Counted from the stretch's first letter, positions 24,290-32,489 are shown. The stretch is 64,000 bases of DNA from Actinomadura opuntiae (GCF_030283205.1 NZ_JASNWF010000010.1:1-64000), one strand, 5' to 3'. Numbers and translations: made by a program. The notes: a model not told the origin generated them from the sequence alone.

Positions 24290-25132
24290 ATGACCACTCC
24301 CGACGCCGCGCCGCTGCGGCTGAACGGGCGCGACCTCGGCCGCCACGCGATCATGGCCGTGGTGAACCGGACGCCCGACTCGTTCTTCGACAGGGGCGCG
24401 ACCTACGGCTTCGGCGCCGCGCTGGACGCGGTGGACCGCGCGGTCGCCGAGGGCGCCGACATCATCGACATCGGCGGCGTGAAGGCCGGCCCCGGCGAGG
24501 ACGTCGGGGTCGCCGAGGAGCTGCGCCGGGTGGTGGACCTCGTCGCCGCCGTCCGGGACCGGCACCCCGGTGTGGCGATCAGCGTCGACACCTGGCGGGC
24601 GGAGGTCGGGTCGGCCGTCGCCGAAGCGGGCGCCGACCTGCTGAACGACACCTGGGGCGGCCCCGACCCCGCGCTGGCCGAGGTCGCCGCCGCGCACGGC
24701 GTCGGGCTGGTCTGCGCGCACGCGGGCGGCCTGGACCCGCGCACCCGGCCGCACCGGATCGGCTACGGCGACGTGGTCGCGGACGTGGTGGCCCACGTCA
24801 CCGCCGAGGCCGAACGGGCGCTCGCGCTCGGCGTGCCGCGCGAGTCGATCCTGATCGACCCCGCGCACGACTTCGGCAAGAACACCCGGCACTCGCTGGA
24901 GATCACCCGGCGGCTCGGCGAGCTGGCCGCGACCGGCTGGCCGGTACTGGTCGCGGTGTCCAACAAGGACTTCATCGGCGAGACCCTCGGCCGGCCCGTC
25001 GACAGGCGCGGCGTCGGCACCCTGGCGGTGCTGGGCGTCTCGGCGCTGCTGGGCGCCCGGGTCTTTCGCGTCCACGACGTCGCCGCCGCCCGCCGCGCCC
25101 TCGACGCCGTCGCCGAAGTCGCCCCCGAGTAA
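24290..25132 (+). CDS. folP2: Dihydropteroate synthase homologue, FolP2 type
   Basis: 280 residues, TIM barrel. Instead of the standard TPDSFSDGG it reads VNRTPDSFFDRGATYG, then IIDIGGVKAGPG, LLNDTWGGPDP, CAHAGGLDPRTRP and VSNKDFIGETLGRPVDRR. These changes match the mycobacterial FolP2 type, which does not replace true DHPS, so folate synthesis by this protein is doubtful. A standard folP probably exists elsewhere. The ATG at 24290 follows a GTGGGACATC leader without a strong ribosome site. Confidence 0.88.
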   Translation: MTTPDAAPLRLNGRDLGRHAIMAVVNRTPDSFFDRGATYGFGAALDAVDRAVAEGADIIDIGGVKAGPGEDVGVAEELRRVVDLVAAVRDRHPGVAISVDTWRAEVGSAVAEAGADLLNDTWGGPDPALAEVAAAHGVGLVCAHAGGLDPRTRPHRIGYGDVVADVVAHVTAEAERALALGVPRESILIDPAHDFGKNTRHSLEITRRLGELAATGWPVLVAVSNKDFIGETLGRPVDRRGVGTLAVLGVSALLGARVFRVHDVAAARRALDAVAEVAPE

Positions 25133-25169
25133 GGCCGGACCGGACGACGGAAGGCGCCCCGGCCCCCAC

Positions 25170-25290
25170 GCGAGCGCGCTATCTGACCGGTGGGGGCGAA
25201 GCCGAAGGCGAGCCCCCACCGGGAAGCTCGCGAAGCGAGGCCGCGCTCGCCCAAGACCGGTCAGAGGGTGAGCCGCTAGGCGAGCCCTCT
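25170..25290. terminator. Cluster of nested inverted repeats (bidirectional terminator / REP-like)
   Basis: Between the convergent folP2-type and CGNR genes. Pairs: GCGAGCGCG (25170) with CGCGCTCGC (25242); CTGACCGGT (25183) with ACCGGTCAG (25256); GGTGGGGGC (25189) with GCCCCCACC (25212); AGAGGG (25263) with CCCTCT (25285). Two of the hairpins share a loop of the type GAGCCGnnnGGCGAG, so they look like members of one repeat family. The outer pairs interleave. Confidence 0.75.
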
Positions 25291-25308
25291 GGGCCGGGAT
25301 TGCAAAAT

Positions 25309-25866
25309 TTACAGCGCCGCCTCGCGCTGGCGGGCGCGGTAGGCGGCCACGTGCATGCGGTTGCCGCAGGTGCGGCTGTCGCAGTAGCGGCGGCAGCGGT
25401 TGCGCGACAGGTCCACCAGCACGCGCGAGCAGTCGGGCGCCTCGCAGGTGCGCAGCCGGTCCAGCTCGCCGGCGGCGACGACGTACGCCAGCGCCATCCC
25501 GCAGTCGGCCGCCAGGTGCTCGCCGACCGGGGCGCCCGGCGCGAAGAAGTGGACGTGCCAGTCGTAGCCGTCGTGGTCGGTCAGGTGCGGGGTGGCGCGG
25601 ACCTCGCCGACGATCTCGTTGATCAGCCGGACCGCGGCGGGCACGTCGGCGGTGCGGAACACCGCGTGGAACCGGTCGCGCAGCGCCAGCACCCGGGCCA
25701 GGTCGGCCTCGGTCAGCGCGCCGACGTCGCTGAACGCGCTGCGCTCGACGAACGCGCGCAGCTGCGGCAGCCCGCCGAGCCCCTCGGCGCCGGACGCGGC
25801 GCCGCCGGTGTTGATCAGGTCGACGACGACGGCGAGGGCGTGCTCGGTGTCATGAGTGAAGATCAC
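25309..25866 (-). CDS. CGNR zinc finger (ABATE domain) protein
   Basis: 185 residues from GTG 25866 (GGAG 5 bases upstream). N-terminal ABATE-type domain (about 1-130) with DLINTGGA and LRDRFHAVFRTAD, then a C-terminal CGNR zinc finger: CEAPDCSRVLVDLSRNR, YCDSRTCGNRMHVAAYRAR. Such proteins are thought to be DNA-binding stress-type regulators; no target is known. Convergent with the folP2-type gene. Confidence 0.88.
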   Translation of the reverse strand: MIFTHDTEHALAVVVDLINTGGAASGAEGLGGLPQLRAFVERSAFSDVGALTEADLARVLALRDRFHAVFRTADVPAAVRLINEIVGEVRATPHLTDHDGYDWHVHFFAPGAPVGEHLAADCGMALAYVVAAGELDRLRTCEAPDCSRVLVDLSRNRCRRYCDSRTCGNRMHVAAYRARQREAAL

Positions 25867-26130
25867 AATCGCTCCAGTCTCGGGGGACCGGGGTCGTACT
25901 GCTCCTGGGGGGCGACCCCCAGACCGCCCCGCCGGGGGCGGGACGGTCGTGCGCCCGGCAGCGCCGCCGGGGCCGGAACGCGGCCCGGCCCCCACCCTAC
26001 GACGCCGGACGGCCCCGTCCGCGCCGACCCTGCCGGCACGCCGTAGCCGGTTCCGGCCCCGCTGCCTGCGGGAACGTTCCACGATCGGTCCGGGGCGCGT
26101 ACCGCGCCGCGATCCGGAGAGGATCACGGC
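25867..26130. other. Intergenic region with a short palindrome
   Basis: Holds CTGGGGGGCGACCCCCAG near 25905-25925, which resembles GGGGGCGACCCC-type elements also seen at about 4796 (inside the AtuA-like gene) and 46211. The rest is very GC-rich with no further structure that I can name. The antiporter ribosome site GGAGAGG is at its right end. Confidence 0.4.
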
Positions 26131-27708
26131 GTGGAGGGGGACCGGCTGTTCATCGTGTTCCTGGTCGTCGCCGTCGTGGTGCTGGCGGCCCGGGCGCTGG
26201 CCGGGCGGCTGCGGCTGCCGGACGCGATCGTGCTCGTGCTGCTCGGCATGGCGGCCGGGTTCGTGCCGGGGCTGCCCGCCGTGGTCGCCCCGCCCGAGCT
26301 GGTGCTGATGGGGTTCCTGCCGCCGCTGGTCTACCACGCCGCCTTCTTCACCGCCCCGCGCGAGGCCCGCGCCGACGCGGTGCCCATCGTCACGCTGGCG
26401 TTCGGGCTGACCGCCGTCACCACCGCGGCCGTCGCCGCCACCGTGCACGCGCTGCTGCCCGGCCTCGGCTGGGCCGCCGCGCTGGCGTTCGGGGCCGCGG
26501 TCGCGCCCACCGACGCGGTCGCCGCCACCGCGGTGCTGCAGCGGCTCGGCGCGCCCGCCCGGCTCGTCACCATCCTGGAGGGCGAGAGCCTGATCAACGA
26601 CGGCGTCGCGCTGACGATCTTCGGCCTGGCGACCGAGGCGCTCGGCACCGGGTTCGCGTTCGCGCACGGCGCCGGCCGGCTCGTCCAGGTCGTGCTCGGC
26701 GGCATCGCCTACGGGCTGGTGCTCGGCGTGGTGATCCGCCGGATCCGGCGCCGCATCCAGGACCCGATCAGCCAGGTGATCGTGTCGCTGGTCACCCCGT
26801 ACGTGGCGTTCATCCCCGCGGAGAACCTCGGCGCGTCCGGGGTGCTGGCGACCGTCGTGGCGGGCTTCTCCATCGGCACGCACGGCGAGGGCGTGCTGCA
26901 GCCCGCGTCCCGGCTGGCCGGCACCACGTTCTGGCGGATCCTGACGTTCCTGCTGGAGTCGGCGCTGTTCGTGCTGCTCGGCCTGGAGATCCGCGAGATC
27001 ATCCGCGAGCCCGGCGGGCACTCCTGGCACTCGGTGCTGCTGACCACGCTCGCGGTGTCGGCCGTGGTGATCGGCGTCCGGCTGCTCTGGGAGCTCGGCA
27101 ACGGCCCGCTCGCCGGGCTGGTGCCGGGCGGCCGGCGCAGCCAGGAGGGCCTCGGCTGGCGGCAGCGGCTGGTGATCGGCCTGGGCGGGATGCGCGGGGC
27201 GATCTCGCTGGCGATCGCGCTGTCGCTGCCCGCCGCGGTCGGCCCCGACCGCGGCGTGCTGGTGCTGCTCACCGCCCTGGTGGTGCTGATCACGCTGATC
27301 GGGCAGGCGCCCCTGCTGCCGCCGCTGCTGCGGAGGCTCGGGCTGATCGAGTCCGACAAGCACCGCCTGGAGGTGATGACGGCGCGCAAGGCCGGTCTGC
27401 AGGCCGCCCTGGCCCGGCTGGACGAGCTGGCCGAGGACGAGGAGGTCGACGACCAGACCGCCGAGGCGTTCCGGCAGATGCTCGAGCTGCGGCTGGAGCG
27501 CGTCCGCTACTTCCTGGACGAGGAGGAGGCCGAGAGCGGCGCCCCGCCGCCCAACAGCCGCAGGGTGCGCGGCGAGCTGGTCAAGGCGCAGCGCGCGAAG
27601 CTGACCGGCCTCTACCGCAAGGGCCGGATCGGCGCCGGAACCCTGCGCCAGATCAGCCGCGAACTCGACTTCGAGGACCCGATCGTCATCCGCCGGACCC
27701 GGTCGTGA
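26131..27708 (+). CDS. CPA1 family Na+/H+ antiporter (second copy)
   Basis: 525 residues from GTG 26131. About 12 membrane segments, then a charged tail (about 410-525). Signature blocks: MGFLPPLVYHAAFF, GAAVAPTDAVAATAVLQRLG (standard TDAV ion site), LEGESLINDGVALTIFG, GLGGMRGAISLAIALSLP. Same family as the antiporter at 18456-20048, but only moderately similar by eye and with a different ion-site residue, so an old duplication or separate acquisition rather than a recent copy. Confidence 0.92.
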   Translation: MEGDRLFIVFLVVAVVVLAARALAGRLRLPDAIVLVLLGMAAGFVPGLPAVVAPPELVLMGFLPPLVYHAAFFTAPREARADAVPIVTLAFGLTAVTTAAVAATVHALLPGLGWAAALAFGAAVAPTDAVAATAVLQRLGAPARLVTILEGESLINDGVALTIFGLATEALGTGFAFAHGAGRLVQVVLGGIAYGLVLGVVIRRIRRRIQDPISQVIVSLVTPYVAFIPAENLGASGVLATVVAGFSIGTHGEGVLQPASRLAGTTFWRILTFLLESALFVLLGLEIREIIREPGGHSWHSVLLTTLAVSAVVIGVRLLWELGNGPLAGLVPGGRRSQEGLGWRQRLVIGLGGMRGAISLAIALSLPAAVGPDRGVLVLLTALVVLITLIGQAPLLPPLLRRLGLIESDKHRLEVMTARKAGLQAALARLDELAEDEEVDDQTAEAFRQMLELRLERVRYFLDEEEAESGAPPPNSRRVRGELVKAQRAKLTGLYRKGRIGAGTLRQISRELDFEDPIVIRRTRS

Positions 27709-27726
27709 ACCGGCCGGGGGAGGGGG

Positions 27727-28299
27727 TCAGCGGGCGTAGTGGGGGTCGGCCACGACCGGGTAGTAGGCGTCCGCGTGCTGCAGCCGCATGGTGACGACCG
27801 ACCCCTCCAGCGAGTAGTCCGCCTTCACCTGGCGGAACATCGAGTCGCTGGCCCACGGGTTGTAGAGCCGCCCGACGGTCGCGCCGTACCGCAGGTGGAC
27901 GACGTCGTAGCCGCCGGACGGCATCGCCTCCAGGGCGAGCCCGTCGGCGAGGGACACCGGGAAGCGGAACTCCGAGGGGGCGTCCGGGCCGTGCACGACC
28001 GTGAGCAGCCGCACGCCGTTGTCGGTCGTCTGCGCGACGATGTCGGTGTCGACGTCCACGCCGACGAACACCCGCAGGCTGGGCCGCAGCACCTGCGCGA
28101 CGGTGTCGGCCGCCGCCACGTCGATCCCGAGATGGATGCGCTGCCCGTCCTTGGTGGGCACCCACACGCCGTCACGCGCGCGCTGCCCCCAGGCGACGTC
28201 GGGGTTCTCCATCTCCTGGGGCTCGTTCTTGCCCCGGGCGACGAGAATCCTCGAGGCGGCGCCCATCGCCGCGGCAGCCCCGTCCCGTGCGTGCCTCAT
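27727..28299 (-). CDS. Hypothetical protein, related to actinobacterial secreted proteins with YPVVADP tail
   Basis: 190 residues. The middle and end (SEFRFPVSLADGLALEAMPSGG, then ADAYYPVVADPHYAR) match a pattern seen near the end of many actinomycete exported proteins, but no signal peptide is visible here. Start uncertain: ATG 28299 or an internal ATG (MENPDVAWGQ, 28212). Could be a shortened member of that group. Lies just before the tRNA cluster on the opposite strand. Function unknown. Confidence 0.6.
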   Translation of the reverse strand: MRHARDGAAAAMGAASRILVARGKNEPQEMENPDVAWGQRARDGVWVPTKDGQRIHLGIDVAAADTVAQVLRPSLRVFVGVDVDTDIVAQTTDNGVRLLTVVHGPDAPSEFRFPVSLADGLALEAMPSGGYDVVHLRYGATVGRLYNPWASDSMFRQVKADYSLEGSVVTMRLQHADAYYPVVADPHYAR

Positions 28300-28627
28300 G
28301 GCGGGCCCCCTCGCCTTCTTCTTTCATCACGTACGTGACATCACGCTTGTCCTGGGTCGACCACGGGTCCGCCCGCCAGGAAGTCCCTCGACCTGCCTGC
28401 CACTGCCAACGGCGGGTTCGCGGTGTTCGCCCCGTGCGTCGTTGGACCTTACACCACGCTTATACGTGCCGTACCGGCGCATATTGATCGTTTCTCTCCG
28501 TGCCCGGACCGTCGCATACCGCGCCCGGCGGAGACGCGCTCCGGCGGGGCGTCCGACGCCCGATAAATGCTTTGCCGCGGTCCCGTGGAAAGGCGCATCA
28601 TCGAAACACGTCGAACGGACGGCACGA
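28300..28627. other. Intergenic / promoter region before the tRNA cluster
   Basis: AT-richer than its surroundings. Contains a perfect 12-bp palindrome TCACGTACGTGA (28327-28338) in front of the leftward hypothetical gene, and ATATTGATCG near 28480 and GATAAATGC near 28562 that could belong to the tRNA promoter. No gene seen. Confidence 0.5.
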
Positions 28628-28699
28628 AGGGGCGAGCCACCGGTTGGGCGGCCGGTCTCCAAAACCGGCGGAAAGTGGGTTCGACTCCTACCGCCCCTG
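28628..28699 (+). tRNA. tRNA-Trp (anticodon CCA), atypical D arm
   Basis: Acceptor AGGGGCG pairs 7/7 with CGCCCCT, discriminator G. Anticodon stem CCGGT/ACCGG with loop CTCCAAA gives CCA (Trp). T arm GTGGG-TTCGACT-CCTAC. CCA end not encoded. Unusual: position 8 is A where nearly all tRNAs have U, and only 17 bases lie between acceptor and anticodon stems, leaving a 3-bp D stem. Either an accessory tRNA-Trp or a weakened copy. Confidence 0.8.
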
Positions 28700-28714
28700 C
28701 TGAGCACGCTCGAT

Positions 28715-28785
28715 GGGCCTGTGGTGCAACGGCAGCATGCTTCCCTTGCAAGGAAGCGATCAGGGTTCGACTCCCTGCCGGTCCA
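28715..28785 (+). tRNA. tRNA-Ala (anticodon TGC)
   Basis: Acceptor GGGCCTG/CCGGTCC has the G3:U70 pair and A73 that define alanine identity, with one T:C mismatch at position 6:67. D stem GTGC/GCAT, anticodon stem CTTCC/GGAAG, loop CTTGCAA giving TGC, T arm CAGGG-TTCGACT-CCCTG. Body unlike the usual actinomycete tRNA-Ala(TGC) that starts GGGGCC, so probably an extra isoacceptor. Confidence 0.8.
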
Positions 28786-28826
28786 CGCGGTTCCGGCCGC
28801 CGCCGGGCGCTCCCCCGCCCGCGCGA

Positions 28827-28914
28827 GGAGGGTTGGCCGAACGGTAAGGCAGCAGTTTCGAAAACTGACGTCGAGGTGAAACTCGAAGGGGTTCGACTCC
28901 CTTACCCTCCGCCA
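28827..28914 (+). tRNA. tRNA-Ser (anticodon CGA)
   Basis: Class II tRNA with long variable arm (CGAG-GTGAA-ACTCG). Acceptor GGAGGGT pairs 7/7 with ACCCTCC, discriminator G, and CCA is encoded (28912-28914). Anticodon loop TTCGAAA gives CGA; the outer anticodon-stem pair is a G:A mismatch. D arm GGCCGAACGGTAAGGC is serine-like. T loop TTCGACT, the same as in the two tRNAs before it. Confidence 0.85.
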
Positions 28915-28919
28915 TTCAT

Positions 28920-28975
28920 CGGTAACGCCGCGGGCGGGGTGGCCGGGCCCGGCCACCCCGCCCGCGGCGTTACCG
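28920..28975. terminator. Perfect 56-bp palindrome (bidirectional terminator)
   Basis: Every base from 28920 to 28947 is complementary to 28948-28975 with no loop: it begins CGGTAACGCCGCGGGCGGGG and mirrors about 28947/28948. It lies 6 bases after the tRNA-Ser CCA end and before the end of the convergent aminotransferase gene, so it can stop transcription from both sides. A second exact palindrome of 20 bp, built on GCCTCCGC/GCGGAGGC, follows at 28984-29003. Confidence 0.85.
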
Positions 28976-28983
28976 GAGCGGTT

Positions 28984-29003
28984 CCGCCTCCGCGCGGAGG
29001 CGG
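28984..29003. repeat. Perfect 20-bp palindrome
   Basis: CCGCCTCCGCGCGGAGGCGG, exactly self-complementary, between the 56-bp palindrome and the stop of the aminotransferase gene. Probably a second terminator hairpin for the leftward gene. Confidence 0.7.
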
Positions 29004-29009
29004 CCCCCG

Positions 29010-30434
29010 TCAGGCGAGCGCGGCCCGCCCCGCCCGCGCGGTCTCCCTCAGATCGCCGAGCACCTCGGAAAGGCGGTCCAGGCCGCCGGCGATCCAGGGC
29101 AGCGACGCCGGGTCGGGGGAGGCGAGCGCGGTGAGGCGCTGCTCGTCGGTCTCCCCGTACAGCAGGCTGGGCGCGACCCGCAGGCGCAGCTCCCCGGGCG
29201 GCTCGCCGAACGAGCTGCCGGGCAGCACGCCCACCCCGTAGCGCTCCAGGAGCAGCCCGGACAGCTCCGCGGACGTCCGCACGCCGTGGCCGCCGCGCAG
29301 CTCCTCCCGCAGCGGGTCCAGGTCGGGGTAGACGTAGAAGGCGCCCTGGGGACGGGGCACGCGGGCGCCCGCGGCGGCGAAGCGGTCCGCGACCGCCCTG
29401 GCGATCGCCGCGTGCAGCCGGCGGCTGCGATCGATGTGCTCGACCAGCTCCGGCGGCTCCGCGAACGCGTACGCGGCGGCGTGCTGCATCGGGGCGGGCG
29501 CGCTGGACCAGATCTCGCTGGCGGTCCCGAGCACGCCGGCGCGCAGCGCCGCGCCGAACGGGCCGTCGGGCAGCCGCGCGACCCCCAGCCGCCAGCCGCC
29601 GGCCGCGAGGCTCTTGCTCAGCGCCGTCGTCACCACGGTCCGCTCCGGCGCGTACCGGGCGGGGGACGGCACCGCGCGCGCGGGGTCGTGCACGAGGTCG
29701 CGGTAGATCTCGTCCGAAATGATCACCAGGTCGAGGTCGCGGGCGGCCGCGCACAGCCGGCGGACGGTCTCCTCGGAGGCGAGCGTGCCGGTCGGGTTGT
29801 CCGGCAGCGTGACGATCACCGCGCGGACGGTCCGCCCGGCGGCCCGCGCGCGGACGACCGCGTCGGCGAGCAGCGCCGGGCTCGGCACCCCGCCCTCGCC
29901 CGGCGGGGTGGCCACCCGGACCGGCCGCACCCCGGCGAGCGGCGCCTGCGCGGCGTAGCTCACCCAGCTCGGCGCGGGCACCACCACGTCCCCGCCGAGC
30001 GCCATCAGCAGCGCGAACAGCAGCGGCTTGCTGCCCGGGCCGCACAGCACCGTGGACGGGTCGGTCGGCAGCCCGCGCCGCGCCCAGTAGCCGGCCGCCG
30101 CGGCGCGCAGGGCCGCCGACCCGGCGACGGGGCCGTACCCGCCGCGCCCCGCGGCGGCGGCGAGCTCCCGCGTCAGCGCGGGGTGGATCGGGATGCCGGC
30201 CTCGCCGAAGCCGAGCGGCAGGACCCGCACCCCCTCCCGGCGCTTGCGGGCGAGCGCCTCGTTCACCGCGAGCGTCGGCGACAGCGGGACGGGGCGGGGC
30301 GCGAAGGACACCGGCCGGGCCGGGCCGCAGGGCGCGGACGGGCCGGAGGGTCTGGAGGACGCGGCGGGCTCGGAGGGGCCGGCCGAGCCGCCGCCGGCCG
30401 GGCGATCGTGCGCGGGCAGGTCGTGGGCAGCCAT
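29010..30434 (-). CDS. PLP-dependent aminotransferase, class I/II
   Basis: 474 residues from ATG 30434 (GGAG 6 bases upstream). The first about 45 residues are a Pro/Ser/Gly-rich extension. Fold-type I core: GYGPVAGSAALRAAAAGYW, LPDNPTGTLASEE, DEIYRDLV, TALSKSLAAGGWRLG (the Lys in SKS binds PLP) and LRLRVAPSLLYGETD. Likely substrates are aspartate, alanine or aromatic amino acids. Divergent from a LysR gene that probably controls it. Ends at the double palindrome behind the tRNA cluster. Confidence 0.9.
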   Translation of the reverse strand: MAAHDLPAHDRPAGGGSAGPSEPAASSRPSGPSAPCGPARPVSFAPRPVPLSPTLAVNEALARKRREGVRVLPLGFGEAGIPIHPALTRELAAAAGRGGYGPVAGSAALRAAAAGYWARRGLPTDPSTVLCGPGSKPLLFALLMALGGDVVVPAPSWVSYAAQAPLAGVRPVRVATPPGEGGVPSPALLADAVVRARAAGRTVRAVIVTLPDNPTGTLASEETVRRLCAAARDLDLVIISDEIYRDLVHDPARAVPSPARYAPERTVVTTALSKSLAAGGWRLGVARLPDGPFGAALRAGVLGTASEIWSSAPAPMQHAAAYAFAEPPELVEHIDRSRRLHAAIARAVADRFAAAGARVPRPQGAFYVYPDLDPLREELRGGHGVRTSAELSGLLLERYGVGVLPGSSFGEPPGELRLRVAPSLLYGETDEQRLTALASPDPASLPWIAGGLDRLSEVLGDLRETARAGRAALA

Positions 30435-30510
30435 CAACGCTCCAAAGGGCATGGTGAAATAACGGTGGGTGTCGGAACGATCCCCCTGTGCGACCCGGCC
30501 GGGCTGGTTC

Positions 30511-30526
30511 AATGCTTTCCCGCATT
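30511..30526. promoter_or_regulatory. Dyad in the aminotransferase/LysR divergent promoter
   Basis: AATGC-TTTCCC-GCATT, a 16-bp interrupted palindrome of the general LysR T-N11-A type, 60-80 bases from each start codon. Position suggests the binding site of the LysR protein. Inferred only. Confidence 0.5.
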
Positions 30527-30575
30527 CAGCATCATCACAAGCGAGTCTCAGCGATGGTGACCGTAAGCTGGAGTG

Positions 30576-31502
30576 ATGCTGGAGCTGCGCCGCCTGCGGC
30601 TGCTCGCCGAGTTCGCCCGCCGCGGCAGCATCGCCGCGACCGCCGCCGCCCTCGGGTACACCCCGTCGGCGGTCTCCCAGCAGCTGGCCGCGCTGGAGCG
30701 GCAGGCGCGCGTCCCGCTGCTGGACCGCACGGCCCGCAGCGCGGAGCTGACCGACGCCGGGCGGCGCCTCGCCGCGCGCGCCGAGGAGATCCTCAGCCTG
30801 GTCGAGACGGCGGAGGCGGAGCTGTCCGCGCAGGCCGACGCGCCGATCGGGCGCGTGGTGGTCACGGCGTTCCCGACGGCCGCCGTCGCGTTCGCGCCCG
30901 CGCTGGCGCGCAGCCTCGGCGAGCATCCCGGGCTGACCTTCGTGCTCCGCCAGACGCGTCCGGGCGACGGCGTCCGCCAGGTGCAGAACGGCGAGGTCGA
31001 CATCGCGCTGATCGACGACTGGACGGGCAAGGTCCCCGACCAGTCCCCGGCGGTGCTGGAGTTCTTCCATCTGCGCCGCGACCCGCTGGTGCTGGTCGTC
31101 CCGGCCGCGCACCCGATGTCGGATCCGGGCCGCCCGGTGGACCTGCAGCAGCTGCGCGAGGAGCCGTGGATGGCGGCGCCGCCCGGCGAGCCGTCCCGGC
31201 AGGCCGTCGAACGGCTGCTGGACACCGTCGGCGGCGCCCGTCCCGTCCCGTGGGAGTTCGAGGGCTTGCACACCATCCTCAGCCTGGTGGCGCGGGGCAT
31301 CGGCATCACCGCGGTGCCCGCGCTGGCGCTGGCCGCCGGCGACCGGGGCGTGGCGGCGCGGCGGATCCCGGAATGCACGCTGGCCAGGGAGGTGTACGCG
31401 GTGACGCGGCGGGCCAGCGTGCGGCGGCCGTCGGTGGCGGTGACGCTGCGCGCGATCTACGCCGCCGCCCGCGACGTCCAGCCCGCGCCGCCGGACGCCT
31501 GA
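30576..31502 (+). CDS. LysR family transcriptional regulator
   Basis: 308 residues from ATG 30576; a GTG directly before it (30573) is also possible. Winged helix MLELRRLRLLAEFARRGSIAATAAALGYTPSAVSQQLAALE, and an effector domain starting around VVVTAFPTAAVAFAPAL. Divergent from the aminotransferase gene with a dyad between them, so it probably regulates that gene. Ligand unknown, perhaps the amino acid or keto acid handled by the enzyme. Confidence 0.9.
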   Translation: MLELRRLRLLAEFARRGSIAATAAALGYTPSAVSQQLAALERQARVPLLDRTARSAELTDAGRRLAARAEEILSLVETAEAELSAQADAPIGRVVVTAFPTAAVAFAPALARSLGEHPGLTFVLRQTRPGDGVRQVQNGEVDIALIDDWTGKVPDQSPAVLEFFHLRRDPLVLVVPAAHPMSDPGRPVDLQQLREEPWMAAPPGEPSRQAVERLLDTVGGARPVPWEFEGLHTILSLVARGIGITAVPALALAAGDRGVAARRIPECTLAREVYAVTRRASVRRPSVAVTLRAIYAAARDVQPAPPDA

Positions 31503-31753
31503 CCGCTTCCGGTCGCGGCCGTCCCAAGAGCGGGAGAAATCCGAACTAAGAGACAAAACACCTCAATAGATCGCTCTGTGCTGGGAAGTCGCAGGAGGAG
31601 AGAGCAATCCGGCGAACGGTCTGAACACGGACGCCCCCAGGTTCGTCAAAACGGGAAGATGCGCGCGGATCATCACGTACGGTGGTGCGAATCGTGAGGG
31701 CATCCCAGGCCATGCATCAGTCCATGCACACCGATCGGGGAGCGCAGCACTCG

Positions 31754-32470
31754 ATGGAACGACCAGCGACGACGCCGGCCGCGACGGCGGCCGGGCCCTC
31801 CGGCGCGACGGCGGTGGCCGTGGTCGCCGAGGGCGGCGGGCACCACTTCGAACTGCCGCGGATCCGGGCGCTGCTGTTGCACGCGCTCCCGCGCTTCGTC
31901 GAGGGCGTGATCGCGCCCGTCGCGGTCTTCTACGCCGCGCTGGCGCTGCTCGGGCTGAACGGGGCGCTGGCCGCGGCGGTCGCGTGGGTGTACGGCGGCA
32001 TCGTCTTCCGCTACCTGCGCGGGCACCCGGTCTCCGGCATGTTGCTGCTCGCCGCGGTCGGCGTGACCGTGCGGGCGGTCCTGGCGGCGGCCACGCACAG
32101 CGCCGTCGTCTACTTCCTGCAGCCGACCCTCGGCACGCTGATGGTGAGCATGGCCTTCCTCGCCTCCGTGCCGCTCGGCCGGCCGCTGGCGATGAAGCTC
32201 GCCCGCGACATGGTGCCGATCCCCGAGGCGTTCTTCCGCCACGACAAGGTGCACCAGTTCTTCCTGCGCATCTCGCTGCTGTGGTCGATGGTGCTGTTCG
32301 TCAACGTCGGGCTCAGCCTGTGGATGCTGTTCAACGAGTCGATCGGCACCTACCTGTGGCTGCGCACCAGCATGGTCGCCGGCCTCGGCGCCCTGGGCGT
32401 CGCCGTCTCGGTGATGGGGTTCAAGCGGCTCCTGCGGCACGTGAACCGCGAGCCCGCCCCCGCCGCCTGA
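31754..32470 (+). CDS. VC0807 family membrane protein
   Basis: 238 residues if it starts at ATG 31754 (GGGGAG 11 bases upstream); ATG 31712 and an open frame to 31682 are alternatives. About six membrane segments: FVEGVIAPVAVFYAALALLG, AAAVAWVYGGIVFRYLRG, LLLAAVGVTVRAVLA, FLQPTLGTLMVSMAFLASV and two near the C-terminus. Matches the VC0807 (intracellular-septation-like) group. Function unknown. Ends before a clear terminator. Confidence 0.8.
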   Translation: MERPATTPAATAAGPSGATAVAVVAEGGGHHFELPRIRALLLHALPRFVEGVIAPVAVFYAALALLGLNGALAAAVAWVYGGIVFRYLRGHPVSGMLLLAAVGVTVRAVLAAATHSAVVYFLQPTLGTLMVSMAFLASVPLGRPLAMKLARDMVPIPEAFFRHDKVHQFFLRISLLWSMVLFVNVGLSLWMLFNESIGTYLWLRTSMVAGLGALGVAVSVMGFKRLLRHVNREPAPAA

Positions 32471-32489
32471 CCCCTTCCTGCCCCCTCCC

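Noticed and set aside
18456..27708. The two CPA1 antiporters as a recent duplication
   Set aside because: Motif residues and tails differ clearly (PPDAV against PTDAV), so they are old paralogues.
28628..28914. tRNA cluster as a phage or integrative element attachment region
   Set aside because: No integrase, excisionase or direct repeat of a tRNA 3' end was found on either side.
31585..31625. Strong GGAGGAG ribosome-site-like sequence suggesting a small gene
   Set aside because: No ATG, GTG or TTG follows at a usable distance, and the nearest frames close within a few codons.
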